Below, one piece after another: positions 33,991 to 59,437 of a stretch of DNA of 64,000 nt (position 1 is the stretch's first letter; each line of letters starts with the position of its first letter). The notes beneath the pieces were generated by a model. That model did not search any database, was not told the DNA's origin, and saw only the letters and a program-made list of their open reading frames with translations. The stretch comes from Pomphorhynchus laevis (lineage: Eukaryota > Acanthocephala > Palaeacanthocephala > Echinorhynchida > Pomphorhynchidae). The DNA is taken from NCBI GenBank assembly GCA_012934845.2, contig WNNJ02002143.1:1-64000 (forward strand), read 5' to 3'. The translations under genes and the position numbers were made by a program.

Positions 33991-34530
33991 AGTAAGTGCA
34001 TTTGAATATTTGTGTTTTCAATTTACACAGGCAAACATAGCAAAGATTTATATTTGTATCTAAGACATTTCGCCCTTTACTGGGCTTTTTCAATTGTAAT
34101 CAGATTAAACAATTTGAACAATTCAAAAAAGTAAAACATATTCTAGATGTTTTTGTATCTAAATGTCATTCACAGAAAAAATAAAATTAAAATTTCTTTC
34201 AATTTTAACTTGTTAAAATCTTTTAGTTGTTAAAACTTACAATACTTCTTTAAAATGTCCGCGATTAGCGAACGAAATATCGAAGAAATATTCAATTTCT
34301 TTTTTTTTCTGGGAATGCCATTTAGATACAAAAATAATTGTTAATTCTATCTGAAATAACAATTTACTTATTACAATTGAAAAGAACTGTTGAGTACAGT
34401 CGAAATATCTAATAATAAATAAAGTTTGTTGAATGCTCGGGGATGGGTCGCAATAAAAAATATATAAATATAAATAAGTTCTTTTATATTTATATAGTTA
34501 TGAATATATAAGAAACAAAACGTGAAACGT
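33991..34530. other. AT-rich DNA with two decayed PLE-type hammerhead-like motifs
   Basis: 34068-34101 (- strand): ACAATTGAAAAAGCCC, then GGGCGAAA, a GCCC/GGGC helix closing onto GAAA. 34377-34420 (+): ACAATTGAAAAG, CUGUUGAGUACAGUCGAAA. Both start ATTACAATTGAAAA and face each other in inverted orientation. No coding sequence. Confidence 0.4.
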
Positions 34531-34532
34531 AG

Positions 34533-34632
34533 GTATTGGATCAGTAGCTGATGAGTTCTATCAATACTGAAATGTTGCGCACTGCTGATGGCTTATAGAT
34601 AGGCTTAAAATAGCGTGTAGAATAAAAAAAGT
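34533..34632 (+). ncRNA. type I hammerhead (decayed) bounding LINE A, left
   Basis: CUGAUGA 34548-34554, GAAA 34569-34572. Stem I AUCAGUAG (34540-34547) pairs with CUGCUGAU (34582-34589). Stem III is AUG/CGC-type with the loop UUG, but the cleavage position reads GCA instead of GUA. GUAUUG upstream can pair with CAAUAC in the stem II region, a possible I-II tertiary contact. Confidence 0.55.
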
Positions 34633-34639
34633 CATCATC

Positions 34640-36001
34640 GTATCTTTCCTGACCGCTCCCCTTCTGATATTGCCCAGCTCAATTTAGCTCGCATTGAGAA
34701 ACATCGACGTGAAACAAACGGCGAGTCATCCTTATCTATACGTCAAATCAATGGAAATTTTCACGTTGTACACACAAGGCCAAAAATTCGATGGCGTCCC
34801 ATCTCTCCCCCTTGTCTTCTTCGCTAGTCAATCTCGCTCCTAAGCATACTTTTCGTCTTAGTCTATTCAATACTCGCTCCATTCTTCAAAAAGCTGATAT
34901 GCTCCTTGATATCTTCGATCAATTATCTATCGATATTCTCTGCATTACCGAATCCTGGCATTGTGACTCCGACGATCTTGCTATTCGTCGTCTATGTCGC
35001 TCTGGTTGTTCTCTAGTTGAATCAGCTCGTCAAATTACATCTCATACATCTACTGCGTCTAACCATGGCGGTATTGTTGCCATTACTCGTCACCCAATGT
35101 CTTTACGTAAAATCAACGTTAACATCCGTTACACTTCGTTCGAATTACTCATATGCAGATTATCAACTCCTTTCCCTCTGGAACTTGTGATTGTATACCG
35201 TCCTGGTTCAGTTGCCCCATCACGTATCTTCTTTAACGCCCTTGCAGATCTAATGTTTCACTGTTCATTGTCTTCTACTTCTTCTTTTGTTCTCGATGAC
35301 TTTAACATTCGTCTTGATCAACCGTCTGACTCTGACTCTATCACTTTAACTAATCTTTTCTCTGATTTTAACTATAAATTACTTTCAACAAGCCCAACTC
35401 ATATTCTCGGCGGTGCTCTCGACATCATTGCTGTTCCTAACTGCTTCAATGACTATACCTCCTTGTCAATTACTGATCCTGGTTTGTCCGATCATTTCCT
35501 TGTCACTCTTACTCTTACTCGTTCCCATACTCCTTCTCCGCCTTTACCTTTATCTATACCAAGTTGACCCTGGAAGCTTCTCGATATTCCTATTCTCTGC
35601 ACAGCCTTAATAATTCTTCACTCTTTTCACTTCCTCTTAACTATCTCTCTCCCGATAATCTCTGCATTCTGTTTGATTCTGAACTTATGTCTATCATCAA
35701 TAAACTTTTGCCTAGTCGACTTCGACGTTCCCAGCGCTTGCGCCATGCTCCCTGGTTCGATTCCGACTGTAGTCTTTCTAAGCGTCGATTCCGTCACTCT
35801 TTTCGTGTGTATAATCGCTTTCTTAAACGTTCTCCCAACTCACTCCCTCCAAATCTCCGTGATTCCTACTTTTCTCTACGCCGTTCACATCTTATTCTTA
35901 TACGTACTAAACGTACTATCTTTTGGCGAAATCAACTCGAGTCATCTTCCACCTCTAAATCTCATTGGAAAATTTTAAACTTAATTTTTTCACGATCATC
36001 T
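34640..36001 (+). mobile_element. LINE A (+), left part, split by LINE D
   Basis: Starts in the ORF1 C-terminal domain (FPDRSPSDIAQLNLARIEKH equivalent) and covers the whole endonuclease (34791-35567: NTRSIL, ITESWH, FVLDDFNIRLDQ, ILGGALDII, LSDHFLVTLT) and linker. The usual GDFN is DDFN in all LINE A copies here. Cut at ATCTA by LINE D; resumes at 39446. Confidence 0.87.
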
Positions 36002-36074
36002 AAAAAAAATTATCGAAGGTTAAAGAGGAACCTTCGATAATGCGCAAGCACGACTGAATGACGACATTCAGAGT

Positions 36075-36491
36075 TTGAGGTCTATTCTGGCACATGTACT
36101 TGGCTCCTGTGACATTGAGACAGTCCAAAAAGTTAAACTTGTCGCTCTTTTCCGCCTAGGTAAGCACAATGCTTTAACTAATAAACCCCGACTACTCAAA
36201 GCTGTCTTCCATAACCAACTTCATGCTACCTTAATGTTGCGAAACTCGTTCCGTCTCAAAGGGTCTAATATTCGACTGCTGAAAGATCTTGATGTATCAG
36301 AACGAAAAAAAATATCGAAGGTTAAAGAGGAACTAGCATCTCGTGTTGCTAAAGGAGAAACAAATCTCTATGTGAAAAATTTTCAGATTGTGAATCGACG
36401 CACCCGGCTGAGTTGGAGCCCACTAGTCATGTCGCCTCGCGTGCATTCTGTAATCGAAACGGGCTTGTCTACTCTGCTTATCAGAGTCTAA
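36075..36491 (+). CDS. LINE D ORF1 C-terminal domain
   Basis: 139-residue frame: LRSILAHVLGSCDIE, KLVALFRLGKHN, RLLKAVFHNQLHATLMLRNS, then a basic helix (KISKVKEELASRVAKGE) and QIVNRRTRLSW. It parallels the ORF1 C-terminal domain of LINEs A and F (FRSILA...FIRLNKS...LLKIVF). The N-terminal zinc-finger part is missing, so ORF1 is 5'-truncated. It overlaps ORF2 by 79 bases in a different frame. Confidence 0.7.
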   Translation: MRSILAHVLGSCDIETVQKVKLVALFRLGKHNALTNKPRLLKAVFHNQLHATLMLRNSFRLKGSNIRLLKDLDVSERKKISKVKEELASRVAKGETNLYVKNFQIVNRRTRLSWSPLVMSPRVHSVIETGLSTLLIRV

Positions 36492-38971
36492 ATGGTTTAG
36501 CGTCCGGGTTATTAGGATGTGTAAGGGGTGATATGAATACTCCCAGAGGTATGTTGGGGCATTGTGAAATACTCAATGGTAATGTTCGCAGTCTTATATC
36601 GAAGATAGATGAACTGAGGTATAGAGTTCAGTTAATTCGTCCTAAATTACTTGCTATCACAGAATCATGGCTATATGGTGATATTGTTGATAATGAAGTC
36701 TCCATCCCTGGTTATCTGGTTTTCCGCAGTGATCGTAAAAGTGGAAGAGGTGGAGGTGTTATTCTTTATGTGAGCAACGATGTGAAAGTAACTATTCTTA
36801 GCACTTCTTCTTCTGATAAAGTCGAAAGTTTGTGGTGTCGGGTAAAATTCATGCATACCGCTCCGCTTGTTCTGGGGGTAGTATATCGTTCACCCTTAGC
36901 CGCCACAGATAAACTGATTGGGGAAGTAGAACTTTATTCTAAAGGTACCTCTAATGTTTTAATACTTGGTGACTTGAATATGCCTTCGGTTGATTGGAAT
37001 TCGTATACGGCTTTTCCTACTTGTGACCATGCTTCCTATGACCTTCTGGAGTGTATCATCTATTGTGGTTTAACTCAGCATGTCCAAAATTACACTCGTT
37101 TTGCTAGTGACAGTAGATCTCTATTAGATGTATGTTTATCTTCGAACAGTGAGATTATTAACGCTATCCGTTATGATGCCTTGATCGGTATGCCTGATCA
37201 TTGCGTAGTGATCATTAGGTTAAGGTTTCAAGAAGAAACTCGAGGTCCGCGTGAAAATCAAGTGGCTAATGCTTTCAAAACCAACACAGGTGCAATTAAG
37301 TCAATACTTTCAACAGCTTCCTGGCCAGATCCCGCTGTTGTTGGAGTACACGGCGCGTGGAATTACTTTCAGAGAACCTTAGAGTCGCTGCTTATTTTAT
37401 TCTCTCCACTTAGAAGCAGGACACGTCGAAAAGATTCTCCCTGGTTCGATTCTGAGTTACGTTCAACATTGAGGACTCGTAATTTGATCTTTAATCGCTA
37501 CAAAGTTGGGGAGTGTAGTTATGATGTTTTTAAACAGGCAAGAAATTTATTCAATTCATTGAAGAGAAAGAAGCGGTGTGCATTTGAGAATGTATTAGCT
37601 AACAAGTGTAAATACGATTTAAAGGTCCTTTTTCAGTACCTATCAAGTAGGGGAGCTGTTGATTCTTCGATTTGTCACTACTTCTATGACATTTCTGCGA
37701 ATTACCTAGCTGAAGAGTTTGCGGCACACTATTGCACTTCAGTAGAGCCCACAAATGAACATCAAACTTTTTGTATAGAATCTAGTGTGCTGAACACTTA
37801 CTCTGACACGTGTCTTGAGTTGGACCTTGACAATTTGATAACGCCAGCTAAAGTCTATTCCGAATTACGCCGTCTAAAAGCAAATAATTCTAGAGGTTGT
37901 GACTTACTATCTTCTGTTTATCTGCGCAGATTAGCAGGCTCAATTTGCGTTCCTCTCTGTGCAATTTTTCGCCAGTCAATCTTGGAAAGATCTCTTCCTA
38001 ATGTGTGGAAGCAGTCAATTGTTCTTCCCTACTTAAAGAAAGGAGATCGCTCTTCCGTCGAGAATTATAGGCCGGTGAGCATTACCTGCATTTGCTGTAG
38101 AGTGTTGGAGAGGTTTGTGCATCGCTACATGGTTGAGTTTTTTCGTGTAGGAAAAATTTTAGTCCCTAATCAGCACGGATTTCGGGAGGGTTATTCAACT
38201 GTTTCAAATTTGCTTGATGCTCATCTTGATTGGACAGCGAATAAAACACATTATACCGATACAGACAGTATATTTTTCGACTTTTCTAAAGCTTTTGATA
38301 GAGTATATCATGGTCTACTTCTTAAGAAAGTTGTCAATACTGGACTCCTAAACATAATAGTTGATTGGATTAGAGAATTTCTTCGTGATCGTTGCTTTCG
38401 AGTACTTGTCGATTGGTCATTGTCTGTGTCTAGAGAATGTCATATTGGAGTACCTCAAGGTTCAGTTTTGGCTCCGCTTATATTCAGCATTTATGTTAAC
38501 GATTTGCCTGGGTGCATTCGCTCTCGATCATGTTTGTATGCAGATGACTTAAAAATATGGCGGCCCATTCATTCATGTGAGGATGTTGATAATTTGCAAA
38601 CTGACATAGATAATGTGGAGTTGTGGGCGGCGTCAAACAAGCTTGTGATAAATGTTTCGAAATGCAAACACATGCGTATTTTTGGTAATGCTCGCAAGCA
38701 ACTAACATCAGCTTGTTACACATATAAGGGCTGTATTGTGGAAAGTGTCGATAGTTACAAAGATTTAGGAGTATGGGTTACCTCTAATTTATCAACTAAA
38801 AAGCACACTGATCAAGCTTGTGCCAACTCCAATAAAATGATAGGTATGAATCGACGCGCGTTTGTTCGCGTTGATCCGAATGCTCTGCGGCCTCTGATTT
38901 TAGCACATGTATTGAGTAGACTTTTATATGCAGCTCCGGTTGTATACCCACGTACTGTGCATGAACATTAG
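36413..38971 (+). CDS. LINE D ORF2: AP-like endonuclease and reverse transcriptase
   Basis: 852-codon open frame. Endonuclease (residues about 45-275): NVRSL, ITESWLY, GGGVILYVS, VVYRSPL, LILGDLNMPSVDW, LLDVCLS, GMPDHCVV, with all catalytic positions present. Linker with DSPWFDSELRSTLRTRN. RT (about 500-800): NYRPVSITCICCRVLERF, NQHGFREGYSTVSNLLDAH, FFDFSKAFDRV, GVPQGSVLAPLIFSIYVNDL, CLYADDLKIW, NVSKCKHMRI. It ends at TAG 38969-38971 within the tail; the same reading frame continues (KSERVLRRATKLA...) to 39370. The ATG at 36413 is the first in frame, and the endonuclease starts about 40 residues later. Confidence 0.9.
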   Translation: MEPTSHVASRAFCNRNGLVYSAYQSLNGLASGLLGCVRGDMNTPRGMLGHCEILNGNVRSLISKIDELRYRVQLIRPKLLAITESWLYGDIVDNEVSIPGYLVFRSDRKSGRGGGVILYVSNDVKVTILSTSSSDKVESLWCRVKFMHTAPLVLGVVYRSPLAATDKLIGEVELYSKGTSNVLILGDLNMPSVDWNSYTAFPTCDHASYDLLECIIYCGLTQHVQNYTRFASDSRSLLDVCLSSNSEIINAIRYDALIGMPDHCVVIIRLRFQEETRGPRENQVANAFKTNTGAIKSILSTASWPDPAVVGVHGAWNYFQRTLESLLILFSPLRSRTRRKDSPWFDSELRSTLRTRNLIFNRYKVGECSYDVFKQARNLFNSLKRKKRCAFENVLANKCKYDLKVLFQYLSSRGAVDSSICHYFYDISANYLAEEFAAHYCTSVEPTNEHQTFCIESSVLNTYSDTCLELDLDNLITPAKVYSELRRLKANNSRGCDLLSSVYLRRLAGSICVPLCAIFRQSILERSLPNVWKQSIVLPYLKKGDRSSVENYRPVSITCICCRVLERFVHRYMVEFFRVGKILVPNQHGFREGYSTVSNLLDAHLDWTANKTHYTDTDSIFFDFSKAFDRVYHGLLLKKVVNTGLLNIIVDWIREFLRDRCFRVLVDWSLSVSRECHIGVPQGSVLAPLIFSIYVNDLPGCIRSRSCLYADDLKIWRPIHSCEDVDNLQTDIDNVELWAASNKLVINVSKCKHMRIFGNARKQLTSACYTYKGCIVESVDSYKDLGVWVTSNLSTKKHTDQACANSNKMIGMNRRAFVRVDPNALRPLILAHVLSRLLYAAPVVYPRTVHEH

Positions 38972-39370
38972 AAATCAGAGAGGGTACTTCGCAGGGCAAC
39001 AAAGCTAGCACCAACGTTAGCGTCGCTGCCTTATGAAGACAGACTGAGATCATTAGGACTTGAGACCGTCACATGGACCCGTCGGTACATGGATATGTGC
39101 CTTGTTTGGCATTTATTCCAACGTCCTCATCACCCTCTTCGGAGTAGGGTTCAACTACGTGGTTCAAATGTTCTTCGCGGTCATTCTTTAACTATTCGAA
39201 GAAACAGAGTACAGAAATTGGGCGCGATGCAATTTGATAGAAGAATTGTTGAGCTTTGGAACAACCTTGATGCAGACACCGTTGGATGCAGTTCACTTAA
39301 TACTTTTAAAAGAAGACGACGAATGGATCAAGCAATGTTTCGTGTTGCATTTCCTTATTTTAATAACTAA
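38972..39370 (+). pseudogene. LINE D ORF2 C-terminal tail after a TAG
   Basis: In frame with ORF2: KSERVLRRATKLAPTLASLP, RSLGLETVTWTRRYMDMCLV, RGSNVLRGHSLTIRRNRVQK, RRIVELWNNL, ending AFPYFNN. Relatives (LINE C: EKSRIENVLRRATKLV) have a sense codon where TAG stands. Confidence 0.8.
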
Positions 39371-39447
39371 TTAATTTATTTACGAACTTATTGTGAGCCA
39401 GCTATTTGAGCTAATGCTCGTATGTTGTTGAATGTTTAATAATAATC

Positions 39448-40955
39448 TACTTGTAATATAAATCCTGATGAATTTTCTTCTTATCTACAAACTAAGCTAT
39501 CTAATTTACTTTCCCTACTACCCGTAGCCCCCTTGTACCCACTCTTCTCTTTAAATACTAACCTCCCAGAACTATTCTACCTTCTTCCCGTTTCGTCTGA
39601 TGAAGTTTCTTCGGTTCTGCTGTCATTACCTAATAAAACCTCTCCTTCTGACCCAATTCCAACTTCTTGCTTAAAAATATCTGCTCCTATATCTCACCCT
39701 TCCTAACCACATTGTTCAACTCGTCCATCCGTAGCCGTACATTTCCTTCCATCTAGAAATGCGCCACTGTTCGTCCTCATCAAAAAGCAATCTCTCGACT
39801 CCTCACTACCATCTTCGTACCGTCCAATCTCACTTCTCCCAACCCTCTCTAAACTCCTTGAGCGTCTCGTTCTCAAGCAAGTTAATACATATCTCTTTTC
39901 CTCTAACTTGTTTCCTCCCTTCCAAGCCGCTTTTCGCTCTAATCACTCTACTGAAATTGCCTGTCTTAAAGTTTATAATGACTTACTCATCTCGCGCGAT
40001 CATAAATTATGTAGTGTCACAGTTTCTCTTGATCTATCGTCTGCTTTTGACATCGTCGACCACTCGATTCTTCTACATCGCCTTCGTCATGATTATGGCT
40101 TCTCTTTACCCACTGTATCATGGTTTTCTTCATATCTATCAAACCGTACATTTCGCATCTATGCTAACTCTTTTCCCTCCTATCCTTCATCCATCCCGAC
40201 CGGTGTTCCACAAGGCTCCGTATTAACCCCTATGCTTTTCTCTCTTCTTCTCGGTGACTTGTCTTCGATTTCTCATAAATTTAACTTCCATGTTATGCAA
40301 TATGCTGATGACATTCTCATCTATGCTCACGCATCTGCTTATCGTATTTTGATCTTAGTGTTTCTGTTTCCAGCTGTCTTGTCTCAATTTCCAATCATCT
40401 TTCTTCCCTTCGCCTTTCTCTGAATCCTGATAAAACTAAAATTATGTGGATTCTACCTCGACGCCTCGGCTTCGAACCTCCCTCCGTATTATTAAATTCT
40501 ACAATTCTTCCTATCGTTGATAATATCGTTTTCCTAGGCTTCTATTTTGACAACCGACTTTCACTTAAACCTTTCGTTAGAGATAAAGTACGCTCATCTA
40601 CCTTGATACTCCGCAACCTCCGTTAAGTTCGTAGATTGATCGATTTCCCTTCTTGTATGACTCTCATATTATCTCTCCTTTTTCTAGACTCGATTATTGT
40701 CTTAGTCTATTTTCCAACTCACCTAAATCCACTCTTCTTCCTCTTCAACGCATCGTCAACGCAGCCGTTCGAATTCTCCTTCACCTTCGTCGTTTTGATC
40801 ATACATTCTACCGTCTTGCTTCTCTCGATTTGCCTACAATTTATTGTCGTGTTCAAATTCGTCTTCTTATCGTTGCTTTCCGCCTTGTAACTTTTCATAC
40901 CCGTTCATTTCTCAACCTTCCTTTTCTTGATAATTCTCGTCCTGTTTACTGTTCC
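39448..40955 (+). mobile_element. LINE A (+), right part
   Basis: Continuation of 34640-36001: linker, SYRPISLL region, AAFRSNHSTEIACLKVYNDL, SLDLSSAFDIVDHS, TGVPQGSVLTPMLFSLLLGD, MQYADDILIYAHAS, IMWILPRRLG, FLGFYFDNRLSLKPFVRDKV, ending in the RT tail at SRPVY. Five or so frame changes. It stops abruptly in coding sequence where the hammerhead repeat begins, without the family 3' UTR. Confidence 0.87.
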
Positions 40956-41050
40956 TATTGCATCAGTAGCTGATGAGGTTCACCAATACTGAAATGTAGC
41001 GTACTGCTGTTTTCGTATATATAGGATTAAAGTAGAGTGAAGAATAGAAT
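40956..41050 (+). ncRNA. type I hammerhead bounding LINE A, right
   Basis: CUGAUGA 40970-40976, GAAA 40991-40994, cleavage triplet GUA 41001-41003. Stem I CAGUAG (40964-40969) with CUGCUG (41004-41009), one G-U pair. Stem III is A-U, U-G, G-C with loop UAG; stem II is short (GGU/ACU). Canonical type I order with the tiny stem III typical of PLE and retrozyme hammerheads. It matches 34533-34632. Confidence 0.65.
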
Positions 41051-41462
41051 AGTTATCAAAATTTCAATAGTAACAATAACTGCACAGATATATCAACTTA
41101 AAAATAATTTATAAATCACAAATTATTTTTAAATTAAAAATTACTTACTTTTAATAAATAAAGTAAAAAAGTTTATAAATTAATTTATAAACTTAGTTAC
41201 AAACTAAGTTTATATATTAGTTTACAAACTTAATTTTTCGGAAAACATAACTATAGTGTTTAAATAGTTATGTTTAAATTTTTCTTGTTATTAATTTTAT
41301 TTAAAAAATTCTCTAGATGTACCCGTTGCAAACACAAATTACTAACAGTGTCCAATCAACAGCATCAAGTGATTGTTTGTCATACGTCGACAACGACAAT
41401 ACGAACGGTATACAAAAAGCGCATTCATACAATTACTAGCAACAATTGATATTGTCATAGTT

Positions 41463-55945
<14,483 letters not shown>

Positions 55946-56224
55946 TTTGAAAATTGATTAATTGCTCCTTATTTTGCTTATTATTTTGCTTCTTATTCTT
56001 TTTCTTCTTGATTTGCTTCCATATTTTGAGGCTAGTAAAAAATTCTATTTCAATATTAAAAATGCCATTTTGTAATTTTTCAAATTAATAATTTTAATAC
56101 AAGTTACTATATGTCACAGTAGTAGAATCTTTCAAATACCGGTCATACAATTAATATAGATAAATATTAATATTTATGAGAATTTATAAGATTCCCGTGG
56201 ATGTAGTTTATAATCAGTTTGGTC
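55946..56224. other. Pbx 3' flank
   Basis: AT-rich; no clear AATAAA in the first 150 bp after the stop codon. Confidence 0.4.
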
Positions 56225-56335
56225 ACCACGAGATAATCGACAAAACGGCACTGATGAGTCAAAGCCGGCACTGATGAGTCAAAACGATAACGAAACGATA
56301 CTTAATACCGTTTTGTCGATTTCTTTTATGGCTGC
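56225..56335 (+). ncRNA. hammerhead-like motif with long stem I and duplicated core
   Basis: ATCGACAAAACGG (about 56236) is the perfect complement of CCGTTTTGTCGAT (about 56308). Between them GGCACUGAUGAGUC occurs twice, followed by ACGAAAC. The parts of a type I hammerhead are present (stem I, CUGAUGA, GAAA), but stem II is weak, stem III is not evident and two bases (CA) separate stem I from the core. Probably decayed. Confidence 0.35.
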
Positions 56336-57190
56336 TTAAATGATTTCATATTTGTATATGAAATCATTTAGCTCGTAGTGACAAAAAGTCTGTCCTTTTT
56401 ATAATTAAGATTATCATACAATATGAATAAAAATAAAAAATAATTATAAACTCCAATGTGATAATAAATCCTTTGTTTTTATTAATAAATAATATCGTAA
56501 GTGGACAAAAGCTTGTTGTAGGACAAAACATCTAAAAAATAGCTTTCTCTACCATTATGCTCTTGATTACATAAATTTCTCTTTATGCTCTTGATTACAT
56601 AAATTCGTGTAAAAAATAAACTTTGCGTCTTCAAAGCAGTTCGCGTTCCAAATATCAAACTACTATTTATTTTGGCTATCTATTTTTGTACAATGAAAGT
56701 GTTACAAGTAGCGAAGATATCCGCTATTTGGGTTTTTGATAAATAAAGTATCCTGAATTGAATTGAATATTAATATTAATATTAATTTGAATATAATTTT
56801 TACGATTTGACAATTTTAATACTTCAACTTTAATTCGTTGTCTTTTTTGTATAGGATCACCCGTCTTCATTTGGTTAACGTCGTCTTTATTCTGATCAAC
56901 TTCAAAGAAGATGTGCTTTTTAATCTGCTTACATTAGGCTATATGTTTTCCCTTAAAAGCCCTGTATTATATTTAATTTAAAAATGATAAAATATGTCTA
57001 CAAATTATTTGTAGCTGTCCGCTGTTTGCACGGCAATTTTACGAGAATCTAAGATATTATTATCTTATCTAAAGATAAGAATGTGGAATTTCAATAAAAA
57101 TTAATTTATTATTGATTATTAAATTAATTAATAATTAATTTCAATAAAAATTAACTTCAGATAAGATATTCTTATCTAAAGATAAGAATG
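56336..57190. other. AT-rich region, short repeats only
   Basis: TGCTCTTGATTACATAAATT is repeated at about 56560 and 56587; TTATCTAAAGATAAGAATGT is repeated at about 57065 and 57171. No gene seen. Confidence 0.5.
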
Positions 57191-57490
57191 TAAAATTTTA
57201 TATTATTTAAAATTACAATTTTAAATTGAAATTTAAAATAAAAGTCATTTTTATGCAAAGACTAATAAATAACAGGCGTTGTATCAAAATAAGGATTAAT
57301 AGTCAATAGGAGGAACTGCTATGCTATCAGGTTTCGGCACCTATTTCCTCTACCCAACATAGCAAGAAGTCCAAATACATGCTAATGACATATTTCCTTT
57401 GATTAAATTTGATTAGATAGTATCTTATTATTATCTTGTATTATATTCCAATACAAAGTATATTATTTATTATCCATCCATAAAAATTAT
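57191..57490 (-). mobile_element. Naiad-type PLE 3' region (copy b)
   Basis: Matches 15885-16110 from the end of the RT frame (TGGATGGATAATAAATAATA) through the ribozyme region to ATAAAAATGAC.TTTATTTT. Lacks more of the RT. Confidence 0.75.
57301..57366 (-). ncRNA. rewired hammerhead, decayed (Naiad copy b)
   Basis: GUA then GAGGAA, GCC-GAAA-CCUGAUAG, CAUAGCAG, UUCCUC, then CUAUUGA where copy a has CUGAUGA. Stem I GAGGAA/UUCCUC is fully Watson-Crick here although its last pair is G-U in copy a; stem III CUAUG/CAUAG is kept. Confidence 0.5.
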
Positions 57491-57699
57491 TAAAATTATT
57501 AAATTAAAATGTTATTTAAGCGTACATATTTAAGCGTAATATTGTTTATTATCCGTATTATTATCGATAATATAAATCTTTTATAAATTCACATAAATAT
57601 TTTTCGCTTAATAGTTTAAGTAATATTTTTTTGTTTTGTAAAATTTTAAGAAAAAGAGAAAATCCATTCAACTTGCTTAAAAATTAGCAGAAAAAATAA

Positions 57700-58467
57700 T
57701 GTCGTATCATAATATGTCGAATAATACAAATGTGAAATACTTTAAGATTTCGAATAAACTTGTTAATAAATACCATAAATTACAATTAAGACTAGAGGTC
57801 ATCTGGAGATATTGCTATGTTATTAGACTTCGATCCATATTCCTCGACCCAACACAATACCGATGCTAAGAAATGTCGATGCCGTATTTCCTCTGATTAA
57901 ATTGGATTATCTAGTATCTTATTCTAATGCAAAGTATATTATTTATTATCCATCCATGAAAATTTGCCACTTAAGAGTTTAAATTGATTCTTTATATTAT
58001 TGTGTTGATTTATATATTTTACTATTTTCTGCTTGATGTTATTTTTATAGTAACCTAGTTTAAAATATGTATCTATTAAATTATTTAAATGATTTTGAAG
58101 AAAGCCAATATCATTACATATTGTTGCAATTCTTAAAATTTCATTATTTAATGTATTATATTTTATATTATATGGTATGCATGAATGCTCAGGCAAAAAT
58201 ATGTTTTTTGTAAATTTAAATATGTCATCTTTACGATATAAATTAATAGTAGTTTTAATTAATCTTAATTTAATGTTCATATCTAGATATACACCTTTAT
58301 CATTAATATTGGTTTTGTTAAGAATAAGGCTTTCTGGATAAATGTGCTCACTAATTGAATAAAAATTATTAGAATTAAATACACATATATCATCAATGTA
58401 TCGACACATTTCATATATTTATATAGTTAAGATTTAGTTTTTACACAGTTACGAACAAATTCATATA
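57700..58467 (-). mobile_element. Naiad-type PLE, RT C-terminal part and 3' region (copy c)
   Basis: Right to left: EFVRNCVKTKS, then the frame 57939-58409: MCRYIDDICVFNSNNFYSIS (RT catalytic YIDD), LILNKTNINDKGVYLDMNIK, LPEHSCIPYNIKYNTLNNEI, ending KLLSGKFSWMDNK and stop. Then a 3' region with the decayed ribozyme at 57790-57880. PLE-type RT, truncated at 58467. Confidence 0.8.
57790..57880 (-). ncRNA. rewired hammerhead, strongly decayed (Naiad copy c)
   Basis: GUC then GAG with an AUAU extension pairing AUAUCUC; core CUGAUGA reads CAGAUGA and GAAAC reads GAAGU. Homologous to copies a and b, not expected to be active. Confidence 0.4.
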
Positions 58468-58995
58468 ATCAATTAATCAATCAATTAATTAATTAACATC
58501 TTAATTCTCAATTCTAAATATATTCTTAATATCCGCTATTATCCACAATTTTTCCTTGTGCTGAAATTAAATGATGTATACAGGCATCTGCATACACGTT
58601 ACATTCGAAGATGTGTTTTCTTTGCATGTTCGTAAGTGTTTCGAAAGTGTTAGTGTTTCGTTATCGAAAAGCATAAAACATGCATGGTTTATTTCTTGCA
58701 GTGTTGAAAGTATCAATTTTAGCGAATTTGGTACTTTTATTCACAAAATGTCAAAGCATAAGTCAGCAAATAATCAGTTTTGTAATCTTTAATGGACCTC
58801 AACTGATATAATCAAACTTTAAAATAATAATTTCAACGATTGAGAATGTTGGTGCCACATTTAGAATGTGAAATCTGATATTCATTGCAAAGTTTATTTA
58901 CTATACTGAGGAATTTTTAGCTCAATGATATCCTGATCACATCAGTGCTAAATACAAAGAATGCTTTGATTACATCTCGGACAATGCGGTTTCAG
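58468..58995. other. AT-rich region without recognised gene
   Basis: A 73-codon frame at 58571-58792 has no recognisable domain and is probably chance. Nothing else supported. Confidence 0.45.
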
Positions 58996-59135
58996 AAATT
59001 CGTTACATTGAAGGTTTCATATAGTGAAGAATTTCTAGCTGTATTGGATGGTTAGCCTAATCGGTAAGACGTAGACCAACCGATCAAAAGAACTATGGTT
59101 CTAATCTGATAGTGCAAATAGTATTTAAAATGAAA
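58996..59135 (+). mobile_element. tRNA-like SINE candidate, copy 1
   Basis: Pol III-type boxes: TAGCCTAATCGG (59053-59064, A box-like) and GGTTCTAATCT (59097-59107, B box-like), 32 bp apart as in tRNAs. The whole 140-bp region recurs at 59438-59555, including the upstream CATTGAAGGTTTCATATA. Confidence 0.45.
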
Positions 59136-59437
59136 CTACGGCGGTACACATCCTTCAAATAAAACCGTGCCTACCATCGCGCGGTTATAGCGAACGAAAC
59201 AATATCAATATGTCAGTCTAAAATCTGCATACTATGAGTCAAGATGTATAGAAATGGGGAAACAGCCTCGTGTGATGTAGTAAAATGCTTGTACATTGAC
59301 GAATATGTAAATTATAAATGCTTTTACATATTTGACAAATATAAAAATTTAATATAATATTTAATATTTTAATATTCATAAAATATTTCTAAAATTATGA
59401 TATTTATTTTATTATATTTATAATATAATAATAAAAT

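Larger units (their letters stand above)
36002..39447 (+). mobile_element. LINE D, nearly complete, inserted in LINE A
   Basis: 3.45 kb. ORF1 C-terminal part 36075-36491, ORF2 36413-38971 with continuation to 39370, short 3' UTR, tail TTAATAATAAT. Candidate 5-bp target duplication ATCTA (35997-36001 and 39446-39450). The host LINE A continues directly on the right. The best preserved LINE here, with a single stop in ORF2. Confidence 0.9.

Noticed and set aside
36105-36340. LINE D ORF1 as a host regulator
   Set aside because: Its pattern (RSILA...LFRLGK...LLKAVF) matches the ORF1 C-terminal domain of the other LINEs and it overlaps ORF2.
58571-58792. 73-codon open frame as a gene
   Set aside because: No domain, no splice or composition support, no homologous copy in the window.
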